Virus record (IMG/VR): IMGVR_UViG_3300047585_000133
Location: 56,291-120,290 of that record
Reading direction: 5' to 3' (one strand)
DNA from: a virus
DNA length: 64,000 nucleotides
Below the pieces are notes generated by a model, which saw only the letters and a list, made by a program, of their open reading frames with translations, searched no databases and was not told the origin of the DNA. Of this stretch, positions 25,115-32,911 are shown in pieces. Within the stretch, counting starts at the first letter, position 1, and the number at the start of each line of letters is the position of its first letter. The position numbers and the translations under genes are program-made.

Positions 25115-25338
25115 CAGGCACCCCCGGCCGGAGCGACTTCAGCACTGCCGGGGACCATGGTGATAGTCACCGGGCGGCACGGGACCGCGCCGGGCTCGTT
25201 AGCCGCCTGGCCGTGATGGTGATCCTGCGGGCAGCACTTGCAGCCCGCCGCGTCGAGCGCGGTGTGGACGTCCACGTCGTCCTCGGTGATCACCGCGACT
25301 GCGGTGCAGTCGGGGTTCTTGTCCTGCACCAGGTGCAC
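25114..25338 (-). CDS. Small Cys/His-rich protein downstream of portal, 74 residues
   Basis: GTG 25338 has ACGAGGAGG directly upstream, 12 nt after the portal stop. A CKCCPQDHHH segment could bind metal. The N-terminal part (VAVITEDDVDVHTAL) looks like a beta-alpha unit. No family is recognised; the position suggests a head-related role. Confidence 0.6.
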   Translation of the reverse strand: MHLVQDKNPDCTAVAVITEDDVDVHTALDAAGCKCCPQDHHHGQAANEPGAVPCRPVTITMVPGSAEVAPAGGA

Positions 25339-25352
25339 GCCGTCCTCCTCGT

Positions 25353-27620
25353 TCAGCCCCCGGCCGGGGTGTACTTCTCGTAGTCGGCCAGGTGACCGTC
25401 TTCCTCGGTCACTCCCAGCCGGGCGCGCATCCCCACGTGCGGCGGATCCTGGTAGGCGCGGATCGACGGCCCGGACATCCATCCGCCCTTGCCGTCCTTC
25501 GCTTCCACTTCGGAGTCCGGCAGGTGGGCTTCGAGGACGAAGCCTTCGCCGCCGGACGACGCGGCTACTCCTTCCAGGGGCGCTTCGTCCACTGCGCGGG
25601 CGAGGGCGGCCATCTTCCTGACCCGGTCGGCCCGGCGGAACAGCGCGCCCTGCTTCGGCATGCCGCGCTTGCCTGCTTTCGGCATGGACCCGCGCTGCTC
25701 GTCGGACTCCGGCGGGCGCTGCGGGTCAGCGTCTTGCTCAGCCGTCTCGCCTTCCGGCGGGGCGTTGAGCGGGCCGCCCGTCTGGGCGTCCATCTCGTCG
25801 GCCATCTGCTGGTCCTCGGGGGTGGGCGCGAGGTCGGGCAGCGGGAGGGGGGAAGCGCCCATCCGGTCGATCATCATGGCCTGGCCCGCTACGGCCGGGG
25901 GCACGCCTTCCACCTGGGCGACCGGAGCGAAGTCGGCCATGAGGTCGGCGGGGACCGGCAGTCCCTGGTTGCGGAGTTCGACGAACGCCTGGCGGCGGGT
26001 ACGGGCCTGGGCGATGATGTCGGCTACCGCCTCGTCCTGGGACCGTTCGCGTTCCTCGTCCAGCTCGATGCCGAGGCCCCGGGTCCGGGTGCGGGCGGAG
26101 ATCGGGATGCCGCTGGCGCGAAGGGCCTCGGTGAACTGGCGGGTGGTGTCCTCGTCCCGGAAGTTCAGCACCTGGCAGGTCAGGTCGGGCACCAGGAGTT
26201 TCGGCTGCTCGGTGATGCGCTTCTCGCCGGTCTCCTCGTCGGTTTCGAGGACTTCCTCCATGATCACGAAGCGGCGGCCGTTGCGTTCCTCGTAGTCGTA
26301 GTGCTCCTGTGCTTCGGCGACGATGAGCATCCGCTGCCTGATGTGCCGCTTCAGCATCTTCTGGTAGCTGGTCATCAGCTGCTCGACCAGCTGCTTGTTG
26401 AGGGCGTCGGCGGCGTAGGTCTGGCCTTCTCCGGCTCCGGTGAGGAATGTGCGCGAAAGTCCGAAAACTTGCAGGACGCGGTCTTCGATGCGTTCGAAGT
26501 CCATGCTCAGGTCGGGCATGTTCTCCCGGCCGAAGACGGACTCCAGCTCGACGGCGAAGTTGTGGATCAGCACCCGGAAGTCCCCGGCGAGGGCGGCGTC
26601 CATGGCCATCTCGAAGTTTTCGAGGTCGTCGTCGGTGGGGATCCACGGGACCGACGTGCCGAGGTCGGTGGCGCTGGCACCGAGTTTGGCCAGCAGCAGC
26701 GGGGTGTAGAGCCGGTCGGCGATCGAGTCCAGGGCGGTGTTGAGCATCTCCTGCTGGAGCATCGAGCGCATCGCCCGGGTCAGCAGCGGCAGCCCTCTCA
26801 GGTTGAAGGTGTCGCCCTTGAACTTGAGCTGCCGCAGCAGGATGTTGCTGACCGGCATGAAAGCGTTCTCGGCCGTGTAGGCGGCCAGCTCCGGGTACTC
26901 CTGGACGAGCTTGTTATATTCCCAGGCGGGCTGGCGGGTGGTGAGGATCTGCCGGATCGTCCACGGCAGCCGGGTGAAGTACCGGGGTTCCTTCAGGAAC
27001 GGGCTGCGCTCGACCTTGATGTCGTCGGAGTTGAGCAGCTCCTCGTCGTCCCAGATTCCCAGGTCCTCGTTGAAGGTGGCGAACGGCCACGCCTCGCCCG
27101 TGATGTAGTACTCGCGGCCGATGTCGACGAGGAATTCCGAGTAGTCCAGGCCGTCGTCGCCGAAGAACAGGTCCTCGTAGAACTCCGTCAGCCGCTGGTC
27201 TTTGCATTCGAGCTTGGCGCCGACAACAGGGAACTTGGAGAAGATGTCGATGCAGGAGCCGACGATCGGGTCCGTCTGGTAAAGGAGTCGGCAAAAGGCT
27301 CTGACCTTAGCCAGTTCCTCGTTCTGGCTGAAGTCGTAGGGAAGGTTGTTCTGGCGCCAGTAGAAGAGCGGGTCTCTGGGCCTGCCTGTAGCAAACTGGA
27401 TGTCGCTGAACCCCGACCCGCCGGCTCCGCCCGTCGAGTAGCCCGTACGGCGGCCGACCGAGGCGGTACGTGCGTTGGCCCGGCGGTTCTTACGGGCCTC
27501 CAGCACTTCGGGGGACATCTGCTCGGCGGAGGCCGCCCCGATGCCCATGGTGCGGCCGAGCTGACGGGCGACCGAAGCCTGCCGTGCAGCACCCGACCCC
27601 GGCTGGTACGCGACCCTCAT
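25353..27620 (-). CDS. Portal protein
   Basis: 755 residues; ATG 27620 follows AGGAGGT by 9 nt, so it is preferred to the TTG at 27626. The fold signature is a long acidic/aromatic N-terminal half, then LPWTIRQILTT, a central ALDSIADRLYTPLLL helix, and FGLSRTFLTGAGEGQTYAA followed by a helix-rich stem (QLMTSYQKMLKRHIRQRM). This run is characteristic of large phage portal proteins, which form the 12-fold DNA entry ring. The C-terminal 150 residues are acidic and Pro-rich. No terminase gene is in the window. Confidence 0.8.
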   Translation of the reverse strand: MRVAYQPGSGAARQASVARQLGRTMGIGAASAEQMSPEVLEARKNRRANARTASVGRRTGYSTGGAGGSGFSDIQFATGRPRDPLFYWRQNNLPYDFSQNEELAKVRAFCRLLYQTDPIVGSCIDIFSKFPVVGAKLECKDQRLTEFYEDLFFGDDGLDYSEFLVDIGREYYITGEAWPFATFNEDLGIWDDEELLNSDDIKVERSPFLKEPRYFTRLPWTIRQILTTRQPAWEYNKLVQEYPELAAYTAENAFMPVSNILLRQLKFKGDTFNLRGLPLLTRAMRSMLQQEMLNTALDSIADRLYTPLLLAKLGASATDLGTSVPWIPTDDDLENFEMAMDAALAGDFRVLIHNFAVELESVFGRENMPDLSMDFERIEDRVLQVFGLSRTFLTGAGEGQTYAADALNKQLVEQLMTSYQKMLKRHIRQRMLIVAEAQEHYDYEERNGRRFVIMEEVLETDEETGEKRITEQPKLLVPDLTCQVLNFRDEDTTRQFTEALRASGIPISARTRTRGLGIELDEERERSQDEAVADIIAQARTRRQAFVELRNQGLPVPADLMADFAPVAQVEGVPPAVAGQAMMIDRMGASPLPLPDLAPTPEDQQMADEMDAQTGGPLNAPPEGETAEQDADPQRPPESDEQRGSMPKAGKRGMPKQGALFRRADRVRKMAALARAVDEAPLEGVAASSGGEGFVLEAHLPDSEVEAKDGKGGWMSGPSIRAYQDPPHVGMRARLGVTEEDGHLADYEKYTPAGG

Positions 27621-27668
27621 CCGCAATGACCTCCTGCCCCTTCCGGGGGAGGAGGTCTTGAGACTAAA

Positions 27669-28037
27669 TCAGAAGCGTCTCGGCCAGGTTCCGTCGTTCT
27701 CGGAACCGGGCGTCATCTGCTCCTGCATAGAGCGGAGAACGTGCGGCTGCCGCATAGCGGCTACGGCACGTTCTCCTACGTCGTCGTCTCCGGGGCCGAG
27801 CCCGACGCTGAGCGAGCGCATGTTCGCAGGATCGCTGTTGTGAAGAACCCGCAACTTCCACTGACCTTCATCGTGGTTGTACGGAGTGATCACCGTGTGC
27901 CCGGTCTCAAGGTGGGCGATGCCCAGGCCGTCGCTGCGCGAGGTGATCCCGTTGCGCTCAAGTGACGGACGGGCGCGTTCCCATCGCTGCTCGTCTTCCG
28001 AAGCCGCCCTTTTCCGCAGCAGGTCGGAGATGCCCAT
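27669..28037 (-). CDS. Hypothetical protein, paralogue of 28224 product
   Basis: 122 residues; ATG 28037 overlaps the previous stop by one base. It shares ETGHT(V/L) followed by a strand, then a Val/Gln-H-x strand and an R-x-M-x-E-Q-M C-terminus with the 121-residue product two genes upstream. The pair lies just upstream of the portal gene on the same strand. Function unknown. Confidence 0.6.
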   Translation of the reverse strand: MGISDLLRKRAASEDEQRWERARPSLERNGITSRSDGLGIAHLETGHTVITPYNHDEGQWKLRVLHNSDPANMRSLSVGLGPGDDDVGERAVAAMRQPHVLRSMQEQMTPGSENDGTWPRRF

Positions 28038-28231
28038 CAGTCCTCCCCGGGGTCGCCGGACTCCAGGATCATCCAGGCCAGCGCCCGCCACTCCTGCCAG
28101 GTGGCAATCGGGGACAAGATGATCCACTTCTTGCAGCGGCTGTCCTCGGTGAACTGCGGCTGGCCCTCAGGATCGGCCAGCCGCCGTGCGCCGGGCTCGC
28201 CGGTAACGGTCAGCCTCCCGCTGTTACTCAT
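28037..28231 (-). CDS. Hypothetical protein, 64 residues
   Basis: ATG 28231 overlaps the end of the upstream gene by 8 bases. The sequence is mixed with a helical Trp-rich C-terminus (WQEWRALAWMIL). It lies between two paralogous genes. No family is recognised. Confidence 0.6.
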   Translation of the reverse strand: MSNSGRLTVTGEPGARRLADPEGQPQFTEDSRCKKWIILSPIATWQEWRALAWMILESGDPGED

Positions 28232-28589
28232 CGCCGTACGGTCCGTTCATCTGCTCGTGCATCCGGTTCATTACGTTCCGGTCGTTGAGGTGCTTCACCA
28301 GGTTGGGAAACCACTGGCGCGGGTCGTGCCCGAGCGGCACGGACATGGGGTAGCCGGCGTTGCGGTGCTGAATGACGACCTGCGGGCCTTTTACATCGTC
28401 AGGGCCGAAAGCGCCGGGATCGGTCACGGGAAGCAGCGTGTGGCCGGTTTCCATCCGGACGCTGTGCGGCCCGTTGGGAGTGAATGCCGAGGCGAGCTGC
28501 TGCCGGAAAGCGACGTTGTTCCCGTAGTCTTCCAGACTCTGACCGGAGTGCCGCTCCGGGCTGGTGAAGTGGTAGTCGTTGTATCCCAT
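28224..28589 (-). CDS. Hypothetical protein, paralogue of 27669 product
   Basis: 121 residues starting MGYNDYHFTSPERHSG at ATG 28589, which overlaps the upstream stop by one base. It contains METGHTLLPV, a VVIQHRNAGYPMSVPLG segment and NRMHEQM near the end, matching the 122-residue gene next to the portal. Function unknown. Confidence 0.6.
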   Translation of the reverse strand: MGYNDYHFTSPERHSGQSLEDYGNNVAFRQQLASAFTPNGPHSVRMETGHTLLPVTDPGAFGPDDVKGPQVVIQHRNAGYPMSVPLGHDPRQWFPNLVKHLNDRNVMNRMHEQMNGPYGDE

Positions 28590-29017
28590 CAGCTCCTCCC
28601 GAACTCATCCCACGGGTCAGTCTCGTCCGGCTCCGGCGGCGGCCACTGGTGACTGACGTCCTCGTGAGCATGCGGCACCGCGACGTGCTCGTGCCGGGGG
28701 ACCGAGTGCTCAGCATCATGATGACGGGGCAGGACGTTAGCTGCTTCCGGCCACTCCGTCGCCTCGCGCACCTCGTCGGCACTCCACCCGTGATGGCTCA
28801 TCATGTGCAGCGGCAGGACTTCGCGCGTATGCGGGTCGTAGTGGAGCATGCTCGTGACAACGTTCCAGCGGTTAGCAATAAATCCCGTATTGCTGGAGGC
28901 GTCCGGAGACCCGTACCAGGGCTGGCTGTCGCGCTCGGCGTGCTCTTCCTCGTGCAGGCTCGTCAGGGTCCGCTGAGGGATCATGTGCGCCGTGCTCAGG
29001 CCGTGGTCGTCGCGCAT
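28589..29017 (-). CDS. His-rich protein with two H4 modules, 142 residues
   Basis: ATG 29017 follows GGGAG. Two copies of the H-x4-H-G...H-x3-H module are visible (HMRDDHG...HEEEH and HMMSHHG...HDAEH), then HxH-rich sequence and an acidic C-terminus. With ATG 29017 the first His of module one, coded just upstream, is left out. The open frame continues upstream, overlapping the end of the 29044 gene, so a frameshift fusion or a rare start is possible. Confidence 0.5.
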   Translation of the reverse strand: MRDDHGLSTAHMIPQRTLTSLHEEEHAERDSQPWYGSPDASSNTGFIANRWNVVTSMLHYDPHTREVLPLHMMSHHGWSADEVREATEWPEAANVLPRHHDAEHSVPRHEHVAVPHAHEDVSHQWPPPEPDETDPWDEFGRS

Positions 29018-29043
29018 GTGCTCCCGCAGCTCCGTCAGGCTTC

Positions 29044-30048
29044 TCAGCGGCCCGTGGGCGCTGCGGCGAAAGGGCGGCGGCTCGCGCTGCGGGAGGCGAA
29101 CTTGCCGTAGAGAGAGCAGCCCGGCTGGTCGTGGTCCCCGGTCGTCGTGCACTCCAGGGCATGGTACTTGGGCCGGTCGGCGGTGTAGTCGTGGTAGCCG
29201 TCGTACCACTGCTTCGGCTCGCCCCGGGTGTCGGCCTTCTCCAGGGGACTCGGGCCGTAGTCGTAAACCCCGTTGACGGCCCGCTGGCCGGCGTTCCACC
29301 CGCGCTGGTAGTGGCCCCGTGCGGTCTTCTCCTCTTCGCCCCGGGCGGCCGTACGGCTCGCACTGTGGAACGGGGTGTCCCGGAACACCTGGTTCGGGGT
29401 ATTCCACCACTGGTTCGGCGACTCTCTTTCGGGCATGCCCTCGCCGCCCCGGTCCGGGGTGGTGGCGTGCACGAACGACCGGGCCGGGTCGCGGGCAAGC
29501 TGCCGCTCGGCTTCCTGGCGGGGGTCGCCGTCCTGGCCCAGGTGCATGAGGTGAATCTGGGAGGAGGCGGGGTGGGTGATCGTGCCGTACCAGTCGCGGC
29601 CTGTTCTGCCGATGGACACCTGGTGCCCGCTGGACAGCGTCCGGTAGGGCCGGGCATTCGCGGTCACCCGCTTCTTCGCTCCCTCGGCCCGCAGCCGGGC
29701 CATGACGCGGGGATCGGCGCCGGAGGCGGCGACGGCCATGTGCCGGACAAGCTGTTCCTCGTTCAGCTGCTGTCCTGCGGTACCCCGGTAACGGAGAGAA
29801 GACTTCTTCTTCGACTTGCCCTTCGGCGGGGGCGGCGGACCGCTATCGTCGTCGTCACCGGGCGGCGGCTCAGTGCCGCTGTCGTCGCCCGGTCCTTCAA
29901 ACGGCCCGTCTCCCGGCTCGGAATCCCCGTGAGGCGGGCCGTCTCCATCCGCAGGGGCTCCGTCCGGGCCGACCATGCCGGGATCGACGAGGCCGCCGTC
30001 CGGGCCGACGTCGGAGGGAGCACCAGGACCCATCGGCATCTGGGGCAT
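29044..30048 (-). CDS. Hypothetical virion-block protein, 334 residues
   Basis: The N-terminal 80 residues are Gly, Pro and Asp-rich low complexity ending in a Lys-rich patch (KGKSKKKSSLRYRG). Residues 90-190 are alpha/beta and include SSGHQVSIGRTGRDWYGTI. Near the C-terminus comes GHYQRGWNAGQ and later a Trp/Tyr-rich segment. The YQxGxxAGQ motif recurs in the 541-residue protein at 55114. ATG 30048 lacks an obvious ribosome site. No family is recognised. Confidence 0.55.
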   Translation of the reverse strand: MPQMPMGPGAPSDVGPDGGLVDPGMVGPDGAPADGDGPPHGDSEPGDGPFEGPGDDSGTEPPPGDDDDSGPPPPPKGKSKKKSSLRYRGTAGQQLNEEQLVRHMAVAASGADPRVMARLRAEGAKKRVTANARPYRTLSSGHQVSIGRTGRDWYGTITHPASSQIHLMHLGQDGDPRQEAERQLARDPARSFVHATTPDRGGEGMPERESPNQWWNTPNQVFRDTPFHSASRTAARGEEEKTARGHYQRGWNAGQRAVNGVYDYGPSPLEKADTRGEPKQWYDGYHDYTADRPKYHALECTTTGDHDQPGCSLYGKFASRSASRRPFAAAPTGR

Positions 30049-30135
30049 ACCGGGAAAAGCGGGCTGAACCCGGACGATGTAGTTCTGGCCGCGTTAAACA
30101 GAAGTCACACCCGATCGTCCCGTCAGACCGGCCGA

Positions 30136-30252
30136 CTACCTGACCGCTTCCACAGAACGGGCTAAACAATGGCTGGTGACCAGAGGGTCGCCCGGATCGT
30201 GGGCTTCCTTGATCAGACCAGCCGTGCCAGCACGCAGGTTGCTTGACTTCAT
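30136..30252 (-). CDS. 38-residue hypothetical protein, partner of upstream mini-gene
   Basis: ATG 30252 has AAGGGGG 8 nt upstream; an ATG two codons earlier is too close to it. It contains AHDPGDPL, also present in the 41-residue product encoded just upstream. The two probably arose by duplication. Function unknown; length limits confidence. Confidence 0.45.
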   Translation of the reverse strand: MKSSNLRAGTAGLIKEAHDPGDPLVTSHCLARSVEAVR

Positions 30253-30301
30253 TCGCATCACCCCCTTGAAACCGGGGCCGACTCGCGGCCAGATCATCCG
30301 T

Positions 30302-30427
30302 CTAGTTCTTCTGCGGCTGACCACTGACCTGGTCGCCAGACGGGGACGCCGGACTGCCTGACAGCGGGTCGCCCGGGTCATGGGCCGTCCTGGTGCCGAT
30401 ACCGCGCGGCCGGGTCATGGTGCTCAT
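30302..30427 (-). CDS. 41-residue hypothetical protein, partner of downstream mini-gene
   Basis: ATG 30427 to TAG 30302, with AAGGGTC upstream. The sequence starts MSTMTRPRGIGTRTAHDPGD and continues in a Ser/Gly/Pro-rich tail. The AHDPGDPL motif is shared with the 30136 product. Function unknown. Confidence 0.4.
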   Translation of the reverse strand: MSTMTRPRGIGTRTAHDPGDPLSGSPASPSGDQVSGQPQKN

Positions 30428-30439
30428 GACCCTTCCGCG

Positions 30440-30688
30440 TCAGAAAACCTCGCGGGCACCGGACTCGTCGAGGCCGTAATCAGCAGCGCGTACCTCGACG
30501 TCTGCTTTGCGGAGCTTGCGGGCGTCCCTGGCTGCGTCCCGGTACGCGCTGGCGACGTAGAGGAACCAGTCCGACAGCTCTTTCCTTGCTTCGGTGAAGG
30601 TGGCGAAGATCTCGCTGCCGTCTACCGGGTCGTCAGTCGGGAAGACAGTACCGTGCTGGCCGTCAGCCATGAAACCCCAGTTGGTCAC
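30440..30688 (-). CDS. Hypothetical protein, 82 residues
   Basis: Start GTG 30688 overlaps the upstream stop by 4 bases. The N-terminal third is Asp/Thr-rich and the rest is one long charged helix (ARKELSDWFLYVASAYRD). It is part of a three-gene minus-strand cluster with the next two entries. Function unknown. Confidence 0.6.
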   Translation of the reverse strand: MTNWGFMADGQHGTVFPTDDPVDGSEIFATFTEARKELSDWFLYVASAYRDAARDARKLRKADVEVRAADYGLDESGAREVF

Positions 30689-30936
30689 TGCTCCTCCGCC
30701 GGGTACCAGAGGGCGCCCTTCGGGTTAAGTTCTGCCCGGACGCGCCCCTGCTTCTCCAGTTCGCACAGGAGCGACAGCACGAGAGTCAGCGGCGCGGAGG
30801 AAGCCAGGATCTCAGAACGGGCCGGGTGCTCTACCGGAATATGAAATCCCACCTGGAAGGCTGTCAGTCCCGGCTTCTCCGCCAGGATCGCGGCGACGGC
30901 CTGGAGCTGCCGCTCGCGGAGCTGAGCTTTGTTCAC
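30685..30936 (-). CDS. Winged-helix-like small protein, 83 residues
   Basis: The sequence has a helix-loop-helix followed by a basic hairpin (EKQGRVRAELNPKGALWYP), the usual order of a winged helix. GTG 30936 overlaps the preceding stop by 4 bases. DNA binding is inferred; no family is recognised. Confidence 0.55.
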   Translation of the reverse strand: MNKAQLRERQLQAVAAILAEKPGLTAFQVGFHIPVEHPARSEILASSAPLTLVLSLLCELEKQGRVRAELNPKGALWYPAEEQ

Positions 30937-31250
30937 GGGACCGGCCCCAGGTACAGTGCGTCCTCGCCCAGGCTAACCAGGTACTTGGTGATTTCCTCGT
31001 GCTGCCGGGAGATGAACGACTCCAGGTTCTCGCGCTCAGACCGAAGCTGAGCCGACTGTGCAGAATAAACGCGGTCGCCTCCGGAGGAGCGGTAAGCATA
31101 TTCGAGTTTTTGCTGCTCCCTCGTTATGTCAGCCAGCCGGTCTTCGGTACGGCTGGCCGCGCGGTACAGCGACAGAACGTGCTGGAGCTGCGCTTCAACT
31201 CGTGCATCCGGGTGCGGCTCGCGGGCCTGTGTCTTCCTTCTCGGGAACAT
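30933..31250 (-). CDS. Coiled-coil protein, 105 residues, leaderless
   Basis: ATG 31250 follows the hexamer TAGAAT (31262-31257) by 6 nt, with no ribosome site. From residue 20 to 95 the protein is a charged helix with heptad patterning (RTEDRLADITREQQKLEYAY). It heads a three-gene minus-strand operon opposite the 31309 gene. Function unknown. Confidence 0.65.
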   Translation of the reverse strand: MFPRRKTQAREPHPDARVEAQLQHVLSLYRAASRTEDRLADITREQQKLEYAYRSSGGDRVYSAQSAQLRSERENLESFISRQHEEITKYLVSLGEDALYLGPVP

Positions 31251-31256
31251 GGTCAG

Positions 31257-31302
31257 ATTCTATGCCGGGACTTGCATTTATTACAGCTTTTCTTGATAAG
31301 AT
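31257..31302. promoter_or_regulatory. Divergent leaderless promoters at 31.28 kb
   Basis: To the right, the dispersed element ends in TAAGAT (31297-31302), 6 nt before ATG 31309. To the left, TAGAAT (31262-31257) is 6 nt before ATG 31250. Both transcripts are predicted to start at or next to the start codon. The rightward -35 would be TTGCAT (31272-31277) with a long 19-bp spacer. Confidence 0.6.
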
Positions 31303-31308
31303 CTAAGC

Positions 31309-31824
31309 ATGCCGCGAATGCTAGACAGCCTGACGCCGGCGGAGATCCGCACGGCCGTCCTGGCGCAGATGCTGGAAGAAGGCCCTTGCGGCGGTCGCTG
31401 GACTGAGGCCTACATGCTGTACGGGCCGGTCGCCCAGCGGCTCGGCTCCGGCTGGGGCAGGTCAGGCATGCCCGAGCCGGGCCCGTACGGGGGGCGCCGT
31501 CAGGAGGAAGCGATCCTGAACCGCTACAACGGGCGGGTGACCAGCGCGCTGGAATCCCTCGCCGCCAGCGGCGACCTGGTTAAAGTCGGCAAGAACCAGC
31601 CCGGTCCGAACGGGGTTACCTGGAGCGGGGTGCAGTACTGGGTCCCGGCTGCCTACGAGAAGGAGAAGCGCACGGCCGAGATAAAGGCGGACGCCGCCGC
31701 AGCGGAGAAGCTCCGCTGGGAGCGCGTCGCCGTGCGGCTGCTGCCGTTCGACATCATGCTGAAGAAGGACGGCTCCCTGTCCCTCGACGACTGGGAGCAC
31801 CTGCTGGAGGCGACGGGCCTGTGA
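31309..31824 (+). CDS. Winged-helix-like protein, 171 residues, leaderless
   Basis: First gene of the long plus-strand accessory block. Residues 8-95 look like a helical DNA-binding module (TPAEIRTAVLAQMLEE ... RVTSALESLAASGDLVKVG), with a wing-like Gly/Pro segment at GKNQPGPNG. The C-terminal part is helical and charged. A transcription role is possible but unproved. Its stop overlaps the next gene by 4 bases. Confidence 0.65.
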   Translation: MPRMLDSLTPAEIRTAVLAQMLEEGPCGGRWTEAYMLYGPVAQRLGSGWGRSGMPEPGPYGGRRQEEAILNRYNGRVTSALESLAASGDLVKVGKNQPGPNGVTWSGVQYWVPAAYEKEKRTAEIKADAAAAEKLRWERVAVRLLPFDIMLKKDGSLSLDDWEHLLEATGL

Positions 31825-32057
31825 ACGGCGGCATGGAACCAGCAGACCAGTACCACAGCGAAAAAGACGCTGCTCTCCTGGAGCGCGCAGCGGAGGTCCT
31901 CCAGCGCCGCTTCGGCCGCCTGACGTCCGGGGACCTGATCGACGGGCTCACCGGGGCAGCACTGTCGCTGCGGACCCGTACCGGGGACAGTCCGGTCATC
32001 AAGCCGCTCGCGCTGGTCGCTGAGATCCGCCGTCTCCGGAACGGAGAGCAGTCGTGA
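31821..32057 (+). CDS. Small helical protein, 78 residues
   Basis: GTG 31821 overlaps the upstream stop as GTGA. It is mainly helical (ALLERAAEVLQRRFG) with a Gly/Thr-rich middle and basic end. Function unknown; it is co-translated with its neighbours. Confidence 0.65.
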   Translation: MNGGMEPADQYHSEKDAALLERAAEVLQRRFGRLTSGDLIDGLTGAALSLRTRTGDSPVIKPLALVAEIRRLRNGEQS

Positions 32058-32197
32058 CCAGGTGGGACACGGCTGTCAGCGTGGCAGCGTGGAACGACCT
32101 GGTGAAGCGTTACCGCGAGGTCGGCGGAGAAGAAGCCAGCGACTTCGAGCTGGCGGAGCTGTTGCGGCAGAAGATAACGGAGGTGGAAGGCGAGTGA
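32054..32197 (+). CDS. 47-residue helical protein
   Basis: GTG 32054 overlaps the preceding stop as GTGA and the TGA overlaps the next GTG, so it is translationally coupled on both sides. Two amphipathic helices (VAAWNDLVKRYREVGG; FELAELLRQKITEVE) are visible. Function unknown. Confidence 0.6.
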   Translation: MTRWDTAVSVAAWNDLVKRYREVGGEEASDFELAELLRQKITEVEGE

Positions 32198-32640
32198 GCG
32201 GGAATCCTCTCAACTACTCGACGATCGTCAGCCCCGACAAGAGCGCGAACGAGTGCACGGCCATGCTCGGCCGGTTCGGCGCTGTCAGGACCGGACTGGC
32301 CTACGACCGGAACCGGGTGCCGTTCGGGCTGACGTTCGTGCTGAACACCCGGTGGGGCGAGCGCCTCTACGAGCTGCCGGTGGACTTCGAGGGCACCTAC
32401 CAGGTCCTGCTGAAGGCCTACAAGGACGGGAAGATCAAACGGAGTTACGCCGAGCGCGGCCACGCACAGCGGGTGGCGTGGCGCGTCGTCAAGGACTGGC
32501 TGGAAGCCAACCTGGCGCTGATCGAGCAGGGCCTGATGGAGGCTGACCGGGTGATGTTCCCGTACATGCTCGTCGCCCCGGAGCTGTCGGTCTTCAGTGC
32601 CTACGACGAGCAGCAGCCGGCGATCGGGAGCGGGCAGTAA
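32194..32640 (+). CDS. Hypothetical protein, 148 residues
   Basis: GTG 32194, coupled to the upstream gene. It has a beta-rich N-terminal half (FGLTFVLNTRWGERLYELPV) and a helical basic middle (QRVAWRVVKDWLEANLALIE). The family resembles small phage proteins with no assigned function. Between its end and the next gene (32641-32728) a short frame with no good start was seen. Confidence 0.65.
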   Translation: MSGNPLNYSTIVSPDKSANECTAMLGRFGAVRTGLAYDRNRVPFGLTFVLNTRWGERLYELPVDFEGTYQVLLKAYKDGKIKRSYAERGHAQRVAWRVVKDWLEANLALIEQGLMEADRVMFPYMLVAPELSVFSAYDEQQPAIGSGQ

Positions 32641-32728
32641 GCACGGCAGAGGACCTGACCACCCTGGTCCGCATCTACGAGCGGTTCGGCGGGTTCGACG
32701 AGGTCGACCCGCCCGAAAAGGAGGACGA

Positions 32729-32911
32729 GTGAGCGAAACACGGGCAACCCTGGCACCCGGGACGAGCCTTGAGGTGGTAGTGCCCGGTGCGCTGCTGAAG
32801 ATCGATGTCGGAGACGACGGGGAGACGACGGTCCTGACGTTCACCGGAACCGGCACCGAGATCACCGGCATCGCGCCGTCGCTGCGCATCTCGCCCGGGG
32901 CGGACTGGTGA
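32729..32911 (+). CDS. Small beta-rich protein, 60 residues
   Basis: GTG 32729 has AAGGAGGACGA upstream. Predicted to be a small beta-barrel (TSLEVVVPGALLKIDVG ... TVLTFTGTGTEITGI). Function unknown. Confidence 0.6.
   Translation: MSETRATLAPGTSLEVVVPGALLKIDVGDDGETTVLTFTGTGTEITGIAPSLRISPGADW

Noticed and set aside
25392-27629. Plus-strand frame of about 745 codons opposite the portal gene
   Set aside because: Antisense frame kept open by GC-rich third positions; the portal signature is on the minus strand.
32641-32732. Short frame ending at TGA 32732
   Set aside because: It has no ATG, GTG or TTG in frame; only a CTG could start it, and the peptide would be about 25 residues.
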